A stretch of 18,437 bases of DNA, taken from the NCBI GenBank assembly GCA_002451085.1, contig DKBE01000083.1:1-18437 (forward strand), read 5' to 3'. How positions within the stretch are numbered: position 1 is the first letter of the stretch; each line of letters opens with the position of its first letter. The notes beneath the pieces were generated by a model, which ran no database searches, had not been told where the DNA came from, and was given only the letters and a program-made list of their open reading frames with translations. The position numbers and the translations under genes are program-made. Source of the stretch: Proteobacteria bacterium UBA6908 (GTDB taxonomy: Bacteria; Pseudomonadota; Gammaproteobacteria; Acidiferrobacterales; UBA6901). Of this stretch, positions 6,902 through 13,494 are shown piece after piece.

Positions 6902-8455
6902 ATGTCGAGACCTGCCGCCTCCCTGCCGCGTACAACGGAAAGCCAGTCTGGCGACTGCCATGGCGAACTCACGCCGGGCATGCAATTCGACGATCTCGTC
7001 GTCGAACGCCTGGTCGGCACGGGTGCGATGGCCAATCTCTACCAGGTTCGGGATGCCGGTGGCAACGAGCGCGTTATCAAGGTTCCGCGCCTGTCACTGG
7101 CTGTGGACCCGGTCTGCTCGGTGGCCTTCGAGAATGAATTGCGACTGGCGCCGTACCTGACTGACTTCCGTTATGCCTACATGCCACGTGCCGGCGGCAC
7201 ACAGAGCCGGCCATACCTGTCAATGAGCTATATCCGTGGCCATGATCTATGGTCACACCTCAAGCAGTATGGGGCGCTCTGTGAAATCGAAGCCCTGGAA
7301 CTGGGCATCAAGATTGTCCACGCCGTCGGTGAACTGCACCGTCAGCGCATCGTGCATCTTGACCTCAAGCTGTCGAACGTGATGCTGACGCCGGATGGTG
7401 AAATCCGCCTGATCGATTTCGGGCTGGCCAACCATCTCGATTTGCCTGACCTGATTTTCGAATCATTCCGCGAACCCAAGGGCACACCGGCTTACATCGC
7501 CCCTGAGCAGTTCATTGGTGTGCGTGATGAACCACGCAGTGATCTGTATTCAGTCGGTGTTATGCTCTTCGAACTTGTCACCGGGAAACTGCCATTCCGC
7601 GAGCAATCCACGATGCTCGACGTATTCAACCGAATTAATTCCCGGCCGGAATCACCGCGTCGCTACGCACCATCGGTCAGCCAGGCCCTTGAAGTCATTG
7701 TGGCCCGCTGCCTGCAGGCCAGCCCGGATGATCGATTTGCCTCGATGGATGCGCTCGGCGATGCCCTCAAGGCCTGCCGTGACTCGCAAACGGTCGCTGT
7801 CGTGGCGAGTGCGGAGACTGCGCCGCAACGCACGCGGCTTGCAGACATGCCAAGCCTGATCGGGAACTATCTGCGGAACCGCTGGGTTCGGCGCCATGAT
7901 AATTTTTACGGAACGGTCAATGGTTGGTCCGAGCGACACCGCGCGCGGCGCCCATCCCGGCCATACCGCATTCTCGCCACACTCAATCTCGGCAAACCAC
8001 AGGCAGCGCTCGGTCGCGCCGTCCTGCAACAGTCGTTACAGCTGGCGCGTGCCCAGACAAATACCTACCTCACCATCATGAGTGTGGTGTTCGTCGATAT
8101 CGGGATGGCGAGCGGCGAGAAGGAGTCCGAACGGATGAATGCGGCGGTGATGCAGGGACGCCAGGACATCCGGCAGTTGCTCGACACACTCAACACCAGT
8201 GGCGTCACCGTCAACATCAATGTTGTGGCCAGCAATCACCCGGTGGATGTTATCCAGCAATATGCAGGTGACTATGGGGTGGATCTTGTAGTGATCGGCT
8301 GCCGGCCGAAGAACCCGCTGGCGGCGTTTGTGCAGGGCCGTACTGGTTACAAGATCCTGACCGCAGTTCGATCAAACGTGTTGATCGTGCATGAACCGCT
8401 CGCAGATACATTGCCCAAGACCCCACCGGTGGTGGTGGCGGCTGTCAACACCTGA
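6902..8455 (+). CDS. Serine/threonine protein kinase fused to a universal stress protein domain
   Basis: A 517-aa cytosolic protein with no membrane segment. Residues about 31-290 are a Hanks-type kinase with a glycine loop VGTGAMANLY (38-47), ATP-lysine K60 in RVIK, a catalytic loop HLDLKLSN (152-159, Asp154 and Asn159), DFG at 172-174 and APE at 200-202. The loop has HLD rather than HRD, so it is a non-RD kinase. A basic linker (about 300-352) leads to a UspA domain (about 354-498, RILATLNLGKPQ to VLIVHEP). The usual Usp nucleotide motif GxxG-x9-G(S/T) reads GCRP-x9-GR at 466-480. The second Gly and the Ser/Thr are lost, so ATP binding by the Usp part is doubtful. No Shine-Dalgarno precedes ATG 6902, and an in-frame ATG at 6980 is an alternative. 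A sigma-54-like promoter lies upstream. Confidence 0.9.
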   Translation: MSRPAASLPRTTESQSGDCHGELTPGMQFDDLVVERLVGTGAMANLYQVRDAGGNERVIKVPRLSLAVDPVCSVAFENELRLAPYLTDFRYAYMPRAGGTQSRPYLSMSYIRGHDLWSHLKQYGALCEIEALELGIKIVHAVGELHRQRIVHLDLKLSNVMLTPDGEIRLIDFGLANHLDLPDLIFESFREPKGTPAYIAPEQFIGVRDEPRSDLYSVGVMLFELVTGKLPFREQSTMLDVFNRINSRPESPRRYAPSVSQALEVIVARCLQASPDDRFASMDALGDALKACRDSQTVAVVASAETAPQRTRLADMPSLIGNYLRNRWVRRHDNFYGTVNGWSERHRARRPSRPYRILATLNLGKPQAALGRAVLQQSLQLARAQTNTYLTIMSVVFVDIGMASGEKESERMNAAVMQGRQDIRQLLDTLNTSGVTVNINVVASNHPVDVIQQYAGDYGVDLVVIGCRPKNPLAAFVQGRTGYKILTAVRSNVLIVHEPLADTLPKTPPVVVAAVNT

Positions 8456-8470
8456 ACCGGATACAGACTC

Positions 8471-9214
8471 TCAGCGCGCGCTGTACAGACGGTCCGCGAA
8501 GACGGAAGCCAGTCCGGCGTTGCGGATCTTGCCCGCCGCAGAATGCTGGTCATAGGACACTCGTTCGAAACGTACCGATCGTTCACCCGCATCGTAGATG
8601 GCGTAACTGGCGCGCGGATCGCCATCGCGCGGCTGACCGACTGATCCCACGCACACGACATAGCGCGATCCGGCCCGAAAGGATACCTCATCACCTGCCT
8701 TTGCCAGATGACGGGTGATCTCGCCCTTGTGTCCCGCCATCTCGAAAACGTACGGAATATGAACGTGGCCGATGAACACCACATCGGTGATGGCCGCCTT
8801 CAGGCAGGCGCGTGCCTGCGATACGTCTGTCACGTATGGCCAGCGGTTTGAATCATGCGCACTGGCGTGCGTGTAGGTCACACCGTCCTCGACATGCAGA
8901 TAGGTCAGTGACCCGAGCCAGTCGAAGTGAGCTTTGCAGAGTTGGCGACGCGTCCATTCGGCCGACTGTCGGATCCATTCATTTGGAAACTCACCAAGAC
9001 CCGGGGCGACCACATACTCGTCGTTGTTCCCGATGACACTGACCAGACCCGGCAGAGACAGGAGCAGATCCAGAGTTGCCGCCGGGTCGGCGCCATACCC
9101 GACACAATCACCGAGACAGATGAACCGTCCTACATTGCGCGCCAGCGCGTGATCCCGCACGGCCGTCAGCGCCTCAAGGTTGCTGTGCAAGTCGGAGATG
9201 ATGGCAATCTTCAT
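8471..9214 (-). CDS. Calcineurin-like metallophosphoesterase
   Basis: A 247-aa protein starting MKIAIISDLHSNLEAL. The dimetal phosphoesterase motifs appear in order: DLH (Asp8, His10), GDCVGYG (Asp36), GNNDE, THAS and GHVH. They identify a hydrolase of phosphomono- or diesters with two metal ions. The YfcE-like and diadenosine-tetraphosphatase-like families both fit, and the substrate cannot be read from sequence. An ATG 30 bp further upstream (9244) is in frame. I prefer 9214 because family members start right at this strand and a predicted promoter (-10 at 9250-9255) would place the transcript start near 9243. The 3' end is 15 bp from the convergent kinase gene. Confidence 0.88.
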   Translation of the reverse strand: MKIAIISDLHSNLEALTAVRDHALARNVGRFICLGDCVGYGADPAATLDLLLSLPGLVSVIGNNDEYVVAPGLGEFPNEWIRQSAEWTRRQLCKAHFDWLGSLTYLHVEDGVTYTHASAHDSNRWPYVTDVSQARACLKAAITDVVFIGHVHIPYVFEMAGHKGEITRHLAKAGDEVSFRAGSRYVVCVGSVGQPRDGDPRASYAIYDAGERSVRFERVSYDQHSAAGKIRNAGLASVFADRLYSAR

Positions 9215-9249
9215 GCGTACGGGCGGTGTGCAGCACTCATTCAATTACG

Positions 9250-9258
9250 GGTATAACA
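9250..9258 (-). promoter_or_regulatory. Candidate extended -10 promoter of the phosphoesterase gene
   Basis: On the minus strand TGTTATACC forms an extended -10 (TG, one base, then TATACC, 4 of 6 matches). No -35 is recognisable, as is usual for extended -10 promoters. The start site would be near 9243, 29 nt before the ATG at 9214. Confidence 0.35.
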
Positions 9259-9268
9259 TGCCGGGGCG

Positions 9269-9517
9269 TCAGGATTCATCTAGCCAGCGTACGATATAAA
9301 AGATCCGCAGTCCTTCTGAAGACCGTGCCGGCCCGACTACGCGTGCCGGGTACAGCTTCTTGTCCGGATTGGAGCCGGCATGCGCAGCGGTTTCCGATTC
9401 GACCACGGTCACATTGCCTTCCGGAACCCGGTCTCGGGCACGTCGCGGTGCATACACGACTGCATAGTGCTCATCAGCCACCTTGGCGTCCGGATCAAGC
9501 CGATAGCCCTGGACCAT
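9269..9517 (-). CDS. Hypothetical 82-aa protein coupled to the exonuclease gene
   Basis: The ATG at 9517 lies 5 bp after the stop of the exonuclease gene. A GGGAG Shine-Dalgarno sits inside the last codons of that gene, so the two are co-transcribed and probably translated together. The protein reads MVQGYRLDPDAKVADEHYAV, then a basic PRRARDR turn, VTVVESETAAHAG and a C-terminal strand-rich part (KLYPARVVGPARSSEGLRIF, ending VRWLDES). I do not recognise the family. It has no membrane segment, signal peptide or Cys. The mix of alternating hydrophobics suggests a small beta-rich fold. Confidence 0.65.
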   Translation of the reverse strand: MVQGYRLDPDAKVADEHYAVVYAPRRARDRVPEGNVTVVESETAAHAGSNPDKKLYPARVVGPARSSEGLRIFYIVRWLDES

Positions 9518-9522
9518 CGCGA

Positions 9523-10098
9523 TCAGCTCCCGCCGTTTCGGCGATTCTCGGCCAGCATGTTGCAGAACATCGCACCCTGCTCGATCGCGTCATCCAGCGC
9601 CACATGGGTATGCGGCAGGCCTTCGTCGAACCAGCGTTTCGGCAGATAGGTGCGGGTGGTTTCCTGGAACGTGGTCTTGCGCATGCCCATGGCATAGGAG
9701 CGGACATCGAGTGCGTTCTCGCGGAAGGGACGCTCCCCGGTGAATCGCACCAGATACCAGTACACCCACATGAAGTCCCAGGAGGCCGGAAACCCGACGA
9801 ACACCCGACGACCCGGCAGGCCATTCAGCCAGGCCAGATATTCGCGCATGGCGACCTCCGGCGACCGGGTGTTCTGCCGACATTTCTCCCAAGCCTCGGG
9901 AAAGTCCTGCCACCAGGCCATGGTGCGTGCATCCGGCACAGCGTCGGCGAGTGCTTCAAGATTAATGGTAAAGGTGGATACCAGCGTCTTGTCCGGACGA
10001 TAGGCCGCCGAGGCCAGGCTCAGCATGGAATGGGCTCCTGGAATCGGACCATCCGCTTCAATATCGGTACTGATATAGATTTCCGGCTCCTGCTTCAC
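9523..10098 (-). CDS. DEDDh-type 3'-5' exonuclease (DnaQ/RNase T-like)
   Basis: A 191-aa protein with the DnaQ-fold acidic residues in order: STDIEADGP (Asp12, Glu14, motif Exo I), [14 protein letters not shown] (Asp108, Exo II) and [13 protein letters not shown] (His165, Asp170, Exo III with the DEDDh spacing). It should remove nucleotides from the 3' end of DNA or RNA with two metal ions; which is not decided. The frame can be read from a GTG at 10152, but that codon lacks a Shine-Dalgarno. I prefer GTG at 10098, which has GGAG 9 nt upstream and begins just before the first strand ([14 protein letters not shown]). The 82-aa gene follows after 5 bp. Confidence 0.8.
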   Translation of the reverse strand: MKQEPEIYISTDIEADGPIPGAHSMLSLASAAYRPDKTLVSTFTINLEALADAVPDARTMAWWQDFPEAWEKCRQNTRSPEVAMREYLAWLNGLPGRRVFVGFPASWDFMWVYWYLVRFTGERPFRENALDVRSYAMGMRKTTFQETTRTYLPKRWFDEGLPHTHVALDDAIEQGAMFCNMLAENRRNGGS

Positions 10099-10206
10099 TG
10101 ACAAATTCTCCAATCGGGGCGGCGCGGACGGACCTCGGTAACCATCCCGCACTGTGGGCAGGCGGGAGCGGGGAGATACCTATTATTATGATAATGCAGC
10201 CACCTA

Positions 10207-10215
10207 TGGTATCAT
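10207..10215 (+). promoter_or_regulatory. Candidate extended -10 promoter of the RRM gene
   Basis: TGGTATCAT is an extended -10 (TG, one base, then TATCAT with 5 of 6 matches). No good -35 is present. A start near 10222 would give a leader of about 160 nt before the ATG at 10384, a length typical of cold-induced mRNAs. The AT-rich palindrome ATTATgATAAT (10185-10195) lies just upstream and could be an operator. Confidence 0.4.
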
Positions 10216-10383
10216 GCCGCGGTGTGCTGTGGGGTGTGCCTCCGCACATGTAGCAGCTCTCAATGCGCGCGCGGCAGCATCGCTCTTCCCGCCTTCCGCC
10301 CAACGACTTTGAGGTCAACCGGCCGGCCCAACCGGTCGAAGTATATTTCTGGCCAAGTGGCCGGACACCATCAGAGGTAAACC

Positions 10384-10659
10384 ATGCTCAAGATGTACGT
10401 CGGCAACCTTTCACCGGATGCACGGGAAAAAGACGTGCAGGAACTGTTTTCGCAGCATGGTCGGGTGCGCTCGATTCGACTCGCTGCTGACGTGTTCTCC
10501 GGCCAGTGCCGGGGATTCGGATTTGTGGAAATGGAAGGTCACGAAGCCCGGGCGGCCATTGCGGCGCTCAACGGTACCCAGTTCATGGGCAAGGCCATCA
10601 AGGTCAATGAAGAACGCGCCCGTGATCCGCGCCGCGGCGGTGGACGCGCAAGACGTTAA
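10384..10659 (+). CDS. RRM-type RNA-binding protein
   Basis: A 91-aa protein that is almost a single RNA recognition motif. RNP2 is MYVGNL (residues 4-9) and RNP1 is RGFGFVEM (43-50), with the aromatic residues that stack on RNA in place. A short Arg/Gly-rich tail (RARDPRRGGGRARR) follows. Bacterial RRM proteins of this size bind single-stranded RNA and in several groups are cold-inducible. That regulation is not shown here, but the predicted leader of about 160 nt would fit. GAGGT lies just before the ATG. The next gene begins 17 bp downstream with its own Shine-Dalgarno, so the two form an operon. Confidence 0.92.
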   Translation: MLKMYVGNLSPDAREKDVQELFSQHGRVRSIRLAADVFSGQCRGFGFVEMEGHEARAAIAALNGTQFMGKAIKVNEERARDPRRGGGRARR

Positions 10660-10676
10660 CAATGAGGTAATGAGAC

Positions 10677-10979
10677 ATGCCCCGTAGCCTGAACAAGACC
10701 GATTCTCTCGCCGCGCACGCCCTGGTGCCGTTTCGCGTGGCCCGCGTTGAAAAGACCTCGCCGCCGGATGGCGGCAGCACCGATATCTGGTATCGCTATG
10801 TGCTGGACAATGGCCGTTCAACCATCACCGGCTTGCGCCAGGGCCCACTGAAGGAAGTTACGGCCTATGCCGAACGCTGCGCCGAGCAGATCAACGCCCG
10901 CGGCCAGGGCAAAACCTCAATGTGGGCTCCGCGCGGACGCAAACCGGCCGGCGCCACACCCCCCGCCACCGAATCCTGA
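10677..10979 (+). CDS. Conserved small protein in operon with the RRM gene
   Basis: A 100-aa soluble protein. ATG at 10677 follows GAGG at 10664-10667. The central part IWYRYVLDNGRSTITGLRQG, with a helix after it (LKEVTAYAERCAEQINARG), looks like a small beta-hairpin and helix module. The C-terminus is basic and proline-rich (APRGRKPAGATPP). I recall similar unnamed proteins next to RRM genes in other Proteobacteria, but I know no function. Its place directly after the RRM gene suggests a linked role, perhaps RNA binding, which is inference. Confidence 0.75.
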   Translation: MPRSLNKTDSLAAHALVPFRVARVEKTSPPDGGSTDIWYRYVLDNGRSTITGLRQGPLKEVTAYAERCAEQINARGQGKTSMWAPRGRKPAGATPPATES

Positions 10980-10994
10980 ACGGTTCCGGTGTCC

Positions 10995-11026
10995 AAAAAA
11001 AAGAACCCCGCCTTTCGGCGGGGTTC
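10995..11026 (-). terminator. Rho-independent terminator of the csp gene
   Basis: GAACCCCGCC (11003-11012) pairs perfectly with GGCGGGGTTC (11017-11026) around a TTTC loop. A run of eight A at 10995-11002 gives eight U directly after the stem on the minus strand, so this is a strong terminator for the leftward csp gene. The plus-strand side has only a weak T tract, though the hairpin may also help end the RRM operon. Confidence 0.9.
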
Positions 11027-11057
11027 TGCGTTTCAAGCCGTGGTTACAGGCCGAACG

Positions 11058-11261
11058 TTAGGCCGGCTGCACGTTGGCAGCCGACGGGCCCTTCGGGCTC
11101 TGCTGCAGTTCAAACTTCACCTTCTGCCCTTCCGTCAGCGTCTTGAAGCCGCTGCCCTGGATGGCAGAGAAATGCACGAAAACATCCTTGCTGCCGTCCG
11201 CCGGGGTAATAAAACCGAAGCCCTTGGCGTCGTTGAACCACTTCACCGTACCTTGAATCAT
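11058..11261 (-). CDS. cspA: Cold-shock domain protein, CspA family
   Basis: A 67-aa single cold-shock domain of standard length. RNP1 is KGFGFI and RNP2 is VFVHF, both intact, with the usual start [14 protein letters not shown] and a C-terminal [12 protein letters not shown]. It binds single-stranded RNA and DNA and acts as an RNA chaperone. GAGGTGA directly before the ATG is a near-perfect Shine-Dalgarno. The best promoter pair lies about 200 bp upstream, which predicts a long leader like that of cold-regulated csp mRNAs. The family is certain; which E. coli paralogue it corresponds to, and whether it is cold-induced, is not. Confidence 0.96.
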   Translation of the reverse strand: MIQGTVKWFNDAKGFGFITPADGSKDVFVHFSAIQGSGFKTLTEGQKVKFELQQSPKGPSAANVQPA

Positions 11262-11465
11262 GAAATCACCTCACGTTGATATTTTAAGAACAATGCTGCA
11301 GAGGACCTTCGAGCGAACCTGCCGAGCACTGCCGATAACGGAGGGACTTGCGGTAGGGCGGGTAGGACGAGCACTGCAACGCGTTTTACCATACACGAAT
11401 ACCCGACGAAAAGCGAGTACTATTTCAGCGCCCCCAACGCCGGCTCCGTGTGATGAACCGTATTT

Positions 11466-11494
11466 TATATAATGGCCGATATCCCTCTTTCCAA
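11466..11494 (-). promoter_or_regulatory. Candidate promoter of the csp gene
   Basis: Read on the minus strand, TTGGAA (plus 11489-11494, 4 of 6 matches) and TATATA (plus 11466-11471, 4 of 6) are 17 bp apart. The start site would be near 11459, leaving a leader of about 200 nt before the csp ATG at 11261. The -10 overlaps the opposite-strand TATAAT at 11468-11473, so the two promoters would compete. Confidence 0.5.
11468..11473 (+). promoter_or_regulatory. Candidate -10 element for the ydcH operon
   Basis: A perfect TATAAT lies 39 bp before the ydcH start and would give a leader of about 33 nt. I see no -35 at 16-18 bp, so strength is uncertain. Confidence 0.4.
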
Positions 11495-11512
11495 ATAGCG
11501 CAGGAATAACCC

Positions 11513-11752
11513 ATGTCTATTGAACACCACAGCCTGCTCAATGAATTTCCGGAATACCGGGAACGGATTCACACTCTGAAAACCGGAAACCCGCTGTTTG
11601 CCGCGCTTTACAAGGAATACCAGGAACTCGACAAGCAGATTTTCCGTATCGAGGAAGAGATCGAGACCCCGTCCGATCAGTACACGGAGGACCTCAAGAA
11701 AAAACGCGTGCACCTCAAGGATCAACTCTATGACATGCTCCGAAACCTCTGA
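11513..11752 (+). CDS. ydcH: YdcH/DUF465 family small helical protein
   Basis: A 79-aa protein that starts MSIEHHSLLNEFPEYRERIH and continues NPLFAALYKEYQELDKQIFR. A charged helix with heptad character follows (KKKRVHLKDQLYDML). This is the pattern of DUF465/YdcH, a two-helix hairpin family common in Proteobacteria with no defined function. AGGA lies upstream of the ATG. The gene overlaps the next one by 23 bp in another frame, so the pair is translationally linked. It is the first gene of an operon that runs through to the MgtC/DUF4010 gene. Confidence 0.9.
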   Translation: MSIEHHSLLNEFPEYRERIHTLKTGNPLFAALYKEYQELDKQIFRIEEEIETPSDQYTEDLKKKRVHLKDQLYDMLRNL

Positions 11753-12110
11753 CACCGGCCTGACCCTACCGGCCGCCGTCGCCGCGCTCGATGCACACAC
11801 CCGGCTCGAGCTCGAAGCCGCGGCGTTTCGCGGACTGGTCGCTCATCTGCAGCGCCGTACCGATGCCCAGAACATTGACCTGATGAACCTGGCCGGATTC
11901 TGTCGCAATTGCCTGTCCAAGTGGTATCTGCAGGCCGCACGCGATCGTGGCATCGGTGTGGACTACGATTTGGCGCGCGAGGTAGTCTACGGCATGCCGT
12001 ATGAGGCCTGGAAAAAGCAGTTTCTGACAGATGCCACTGCCGAGCAGCAACGTCGCTTCGAGGAAACCAAACCCTTGCACGCATTTGTAAGCGGCCACCA
12101 AAAGGGCTGA
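11730..12110 (+). CDS. DUF1244 family protein
   Basis: A 126-aa protein. The core RTDAQNIDLMNLAGFCRNCL with the following KWYLQAARDRG, and DYDLAREVVYGMPYEAWKKQ after it, match DUF1244. The paired Cys of FCRNCL may bind a metal; this is inference. The frame is open further upstream, but those residues overlap ydcH. ATG at 11730 is chosen because AAGGA sits at 11717-11721, 8 nt before it. Family members are usually near 100 aa, so this N-terminus is slightly long. Function is unknown. The gene sits between ydcH and the MgtC-like gene in one transcription unit. Confidence 0.85.
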   Translation: MTCSETSDTGLTLPAAVAALDAHTRLELEAAAFRGLVAHLQRRTDAQNIDLMNLAGFCRNCLSKWYLQAARDRGIGVDYDLAREVVYGMPYEAWKKQFLTDATAEQQRRFEETKPLHAFVSGHQKG

Positions 12111-12114
12111 AGGC

Positions 12115-12153
12115 ATGACCCGCCCTATCCCCATGGCAAATCCCGCCAGATGA
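12115..12153 (+). CDS. Proline-rich minigene overlapping the MgtC-like start
   Basis: A 12-codon frame, MTRPIPMANPAR, starts with ATG at 12115 behind AAAGGG (12101-12106, 8-nt spacing). It ends in TGA at 12151-12153. The next gene starts with ATG at 12150, so the two share ATGA. That gene has no Shine-Dalgarno of its own, so it may depend on ribosomes ending here. Three of the twelve codons are proline. It may be a leader peptide or a chance frame. Confidence 0.4.
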   Translation: MTRPIPMANPAR

Positions 12154-13433
12154 TCGAAGTCGACGTTACGGTCGTCCGCAATTTTCTGATTGCGATCCTG
12201 CTCGGCGCGCTGGTCGGCATCGAGCGCGAGAAGCACAAGGTGGCGGAACATCCCTACAGTTTTGGCGGGCTGCGCACCTTCATCCTGTTTGCCCAGGCCG
12301 GGGCCATCGGCGCCTGGCTGTCGCAGCATCTCGGCACTCCCTGGGTTTTTGTCGCCACCCTCGTGCTGGTGGCGGTCGCCGTGGTGGCCGCCTATGTCAT
12401 GGAAGGCCGCATCAAGCCAGACTCACTTGGGCTCACCACGGAAATCGCCGCGTTCACCGTTTGCCTTCTGGGTGGCGCCGTCATGTACGGCTATGCCGAA
12501 CTGGCGGTCGCGCTCGCCATCCTGACGTCGGCAGTACTGGCATTCAAGCAGCCGCTGCACGGCATGGTACAGAAGCTTGGGACCGATGACCTGTATGCCG
12601 GACTCAAACTGCTGATTGCCACCTTCATCGTCCTGCCGCTACTGCCGGCAAAACCGATTGACCCATGGCAGGCATTCAACCTGTACAAACTGTGGCTGCT
12701 GGTGATCCTGATTTCCGGCCTGTCACTGGTCGGCTATATAGCGATGCGCTGGCTGGGCACGGCACGCGGCACCGCCATTACCGGCCTGAGCGGCGGACTG
12801 GTGTCGTCCACGGCCGTCAGCCTCGGCTTCGCCCGCCAAAGCCGTGTCGATCCGGATCCGTTTGCCGGCGATACGCTGGCGGCTGGAATTCTGCTGGCAT
12901 GGGGAGTCATGTTCGCGCGGGTGGTGATCACGGTAACCATTGTCTACCCGCCATTGGTTTCCGGGCTGCTGATTCCGTTCACCGTCATGGGTACGGTCAC
13001 GGCCGTGCTGGCCGGCGGCATGTACTGGCTGGGAAACCGCCGCAAGCACAAGCTGGAACAGCGCGAGGTCGTGCCGATAAAAAATCCGTTCAGCCTTGCC
13101 GCCGCCACCCGCTTTGGCTTGCTGTTCGCGCTCGTACTGCTCGTGGTCAAGATCACCGAACGTTACGCACCCACCGAAGGACTCTACCTGGTCGCGGCAC
13201 TTGCCGGGCTCACTGATGTGGATGCCATCACCCTGTCGATGGCGGAGTACGCACGCCAGAGTTCGGCCTACTCGACGGCGGCCATTGCAGTGGCCACGGC
13301 AGCACTCAGCAACACGGTTGTGAAATGCGGCATGGTGCTGGTGCTCGGCAGCCAGGCGCTGCGATTCCGAATCCTGGCCGCCACCGTGGCCATCCTGGTC
13401 AGCGGTGTCCTGGCCGTACTGCTGTCCCGGTAA
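12150..13433 (+). CDS. MgtC/SapB-DUF4010 membrane protein
   Basis: A 427-aa integral inner-membrane protein with about ten hydrophobic segments. Residues 1-140 form an MgtC/SapB domain with the family marks LLGALVGIERE (17-27) and FGGLRT (38-43). Residues about 170-425 form a DUF4010 domain, with ARGTAITGLSGGLVSSTAVS and GLTDVDAITLSMAEYARQ as conserved loops carrying Ser, Thr and Asp. MgtC proteins help cells cope with low magnesium and can act on ATP synthase or on other membrane proteins. The role of the DUF4010 half is unknown. Start ATG 12150 has no Shine-Dalgarno but overlaps the stop of a 12-codon frame. A strong bidirectional terminator follows the gene. Confidence 0.9.
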   Translation: MIEVDVTVVRNFLIAILLGALVGIEREKHKVAEHPYSFGGLRTFILFAQAGAIGAWLSQHLGTPWVFVATLVLVAVAVVAAYVMEGRIKPDSLGLTTEIAAFTVCLLGGAVMYGYAELAVALAILTSAVLAFKQPLHGMVQKLGTDDLYAGLKLLIATFIVLPLLPAKPIDPWQAFNLYKLWLLVILISGLSLVGYIAMRWLGTARGTAITGLSGGLVSSTAVSLGFARQSRVDPDPFAGDTLAAGILLAWGVMFARVVITVTIVYPPLVSGLLIPFTVMGTVTAVLAGGMYWLGNRRKHKLEQREVVPIKNPFSLAAATRFGLLFALVLLVVKITERYAPTEGLYLVAALAGLTDVDAITLSMAEYARQSSAYSTAAIAVATAALSNTVVKCGMVLVLGSQALRFRILAATVAILVSGVLAVLLSR

Positions 13434-13444
13434 TTTGTTGTCAC

Positions 13445-13480
13445 AACAAAAAAGCCCGGGGAATCCCGGGCTTTTTTGTT
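13445..13480. terminator. Strong bidirectional Rho-independent terminator
   Basis: AACAAAAAAGCCCGGG (13445-13460) and CCCGGGCTTTTTTGTT (13465-13480) are perfect 16-nt inverted arms around GAAT. The GC stem is flanked by six A on one side and six T on the other, so it works on both strands. It ends the MgtC/DUF4010 operon and the leftward rhlE at 13495. Confidence 0.95.
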
Positions 13481-13494
13481 CCAGACCAAATCGA

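Noticed and set aside
10185..10195. ATTATgATAAT as a Fur- or Fnr-like operator
   Set aside because: It is only 11 bp long and does not match the Fur or Fnr consensus; kept only as a possible operator in the promoter note.
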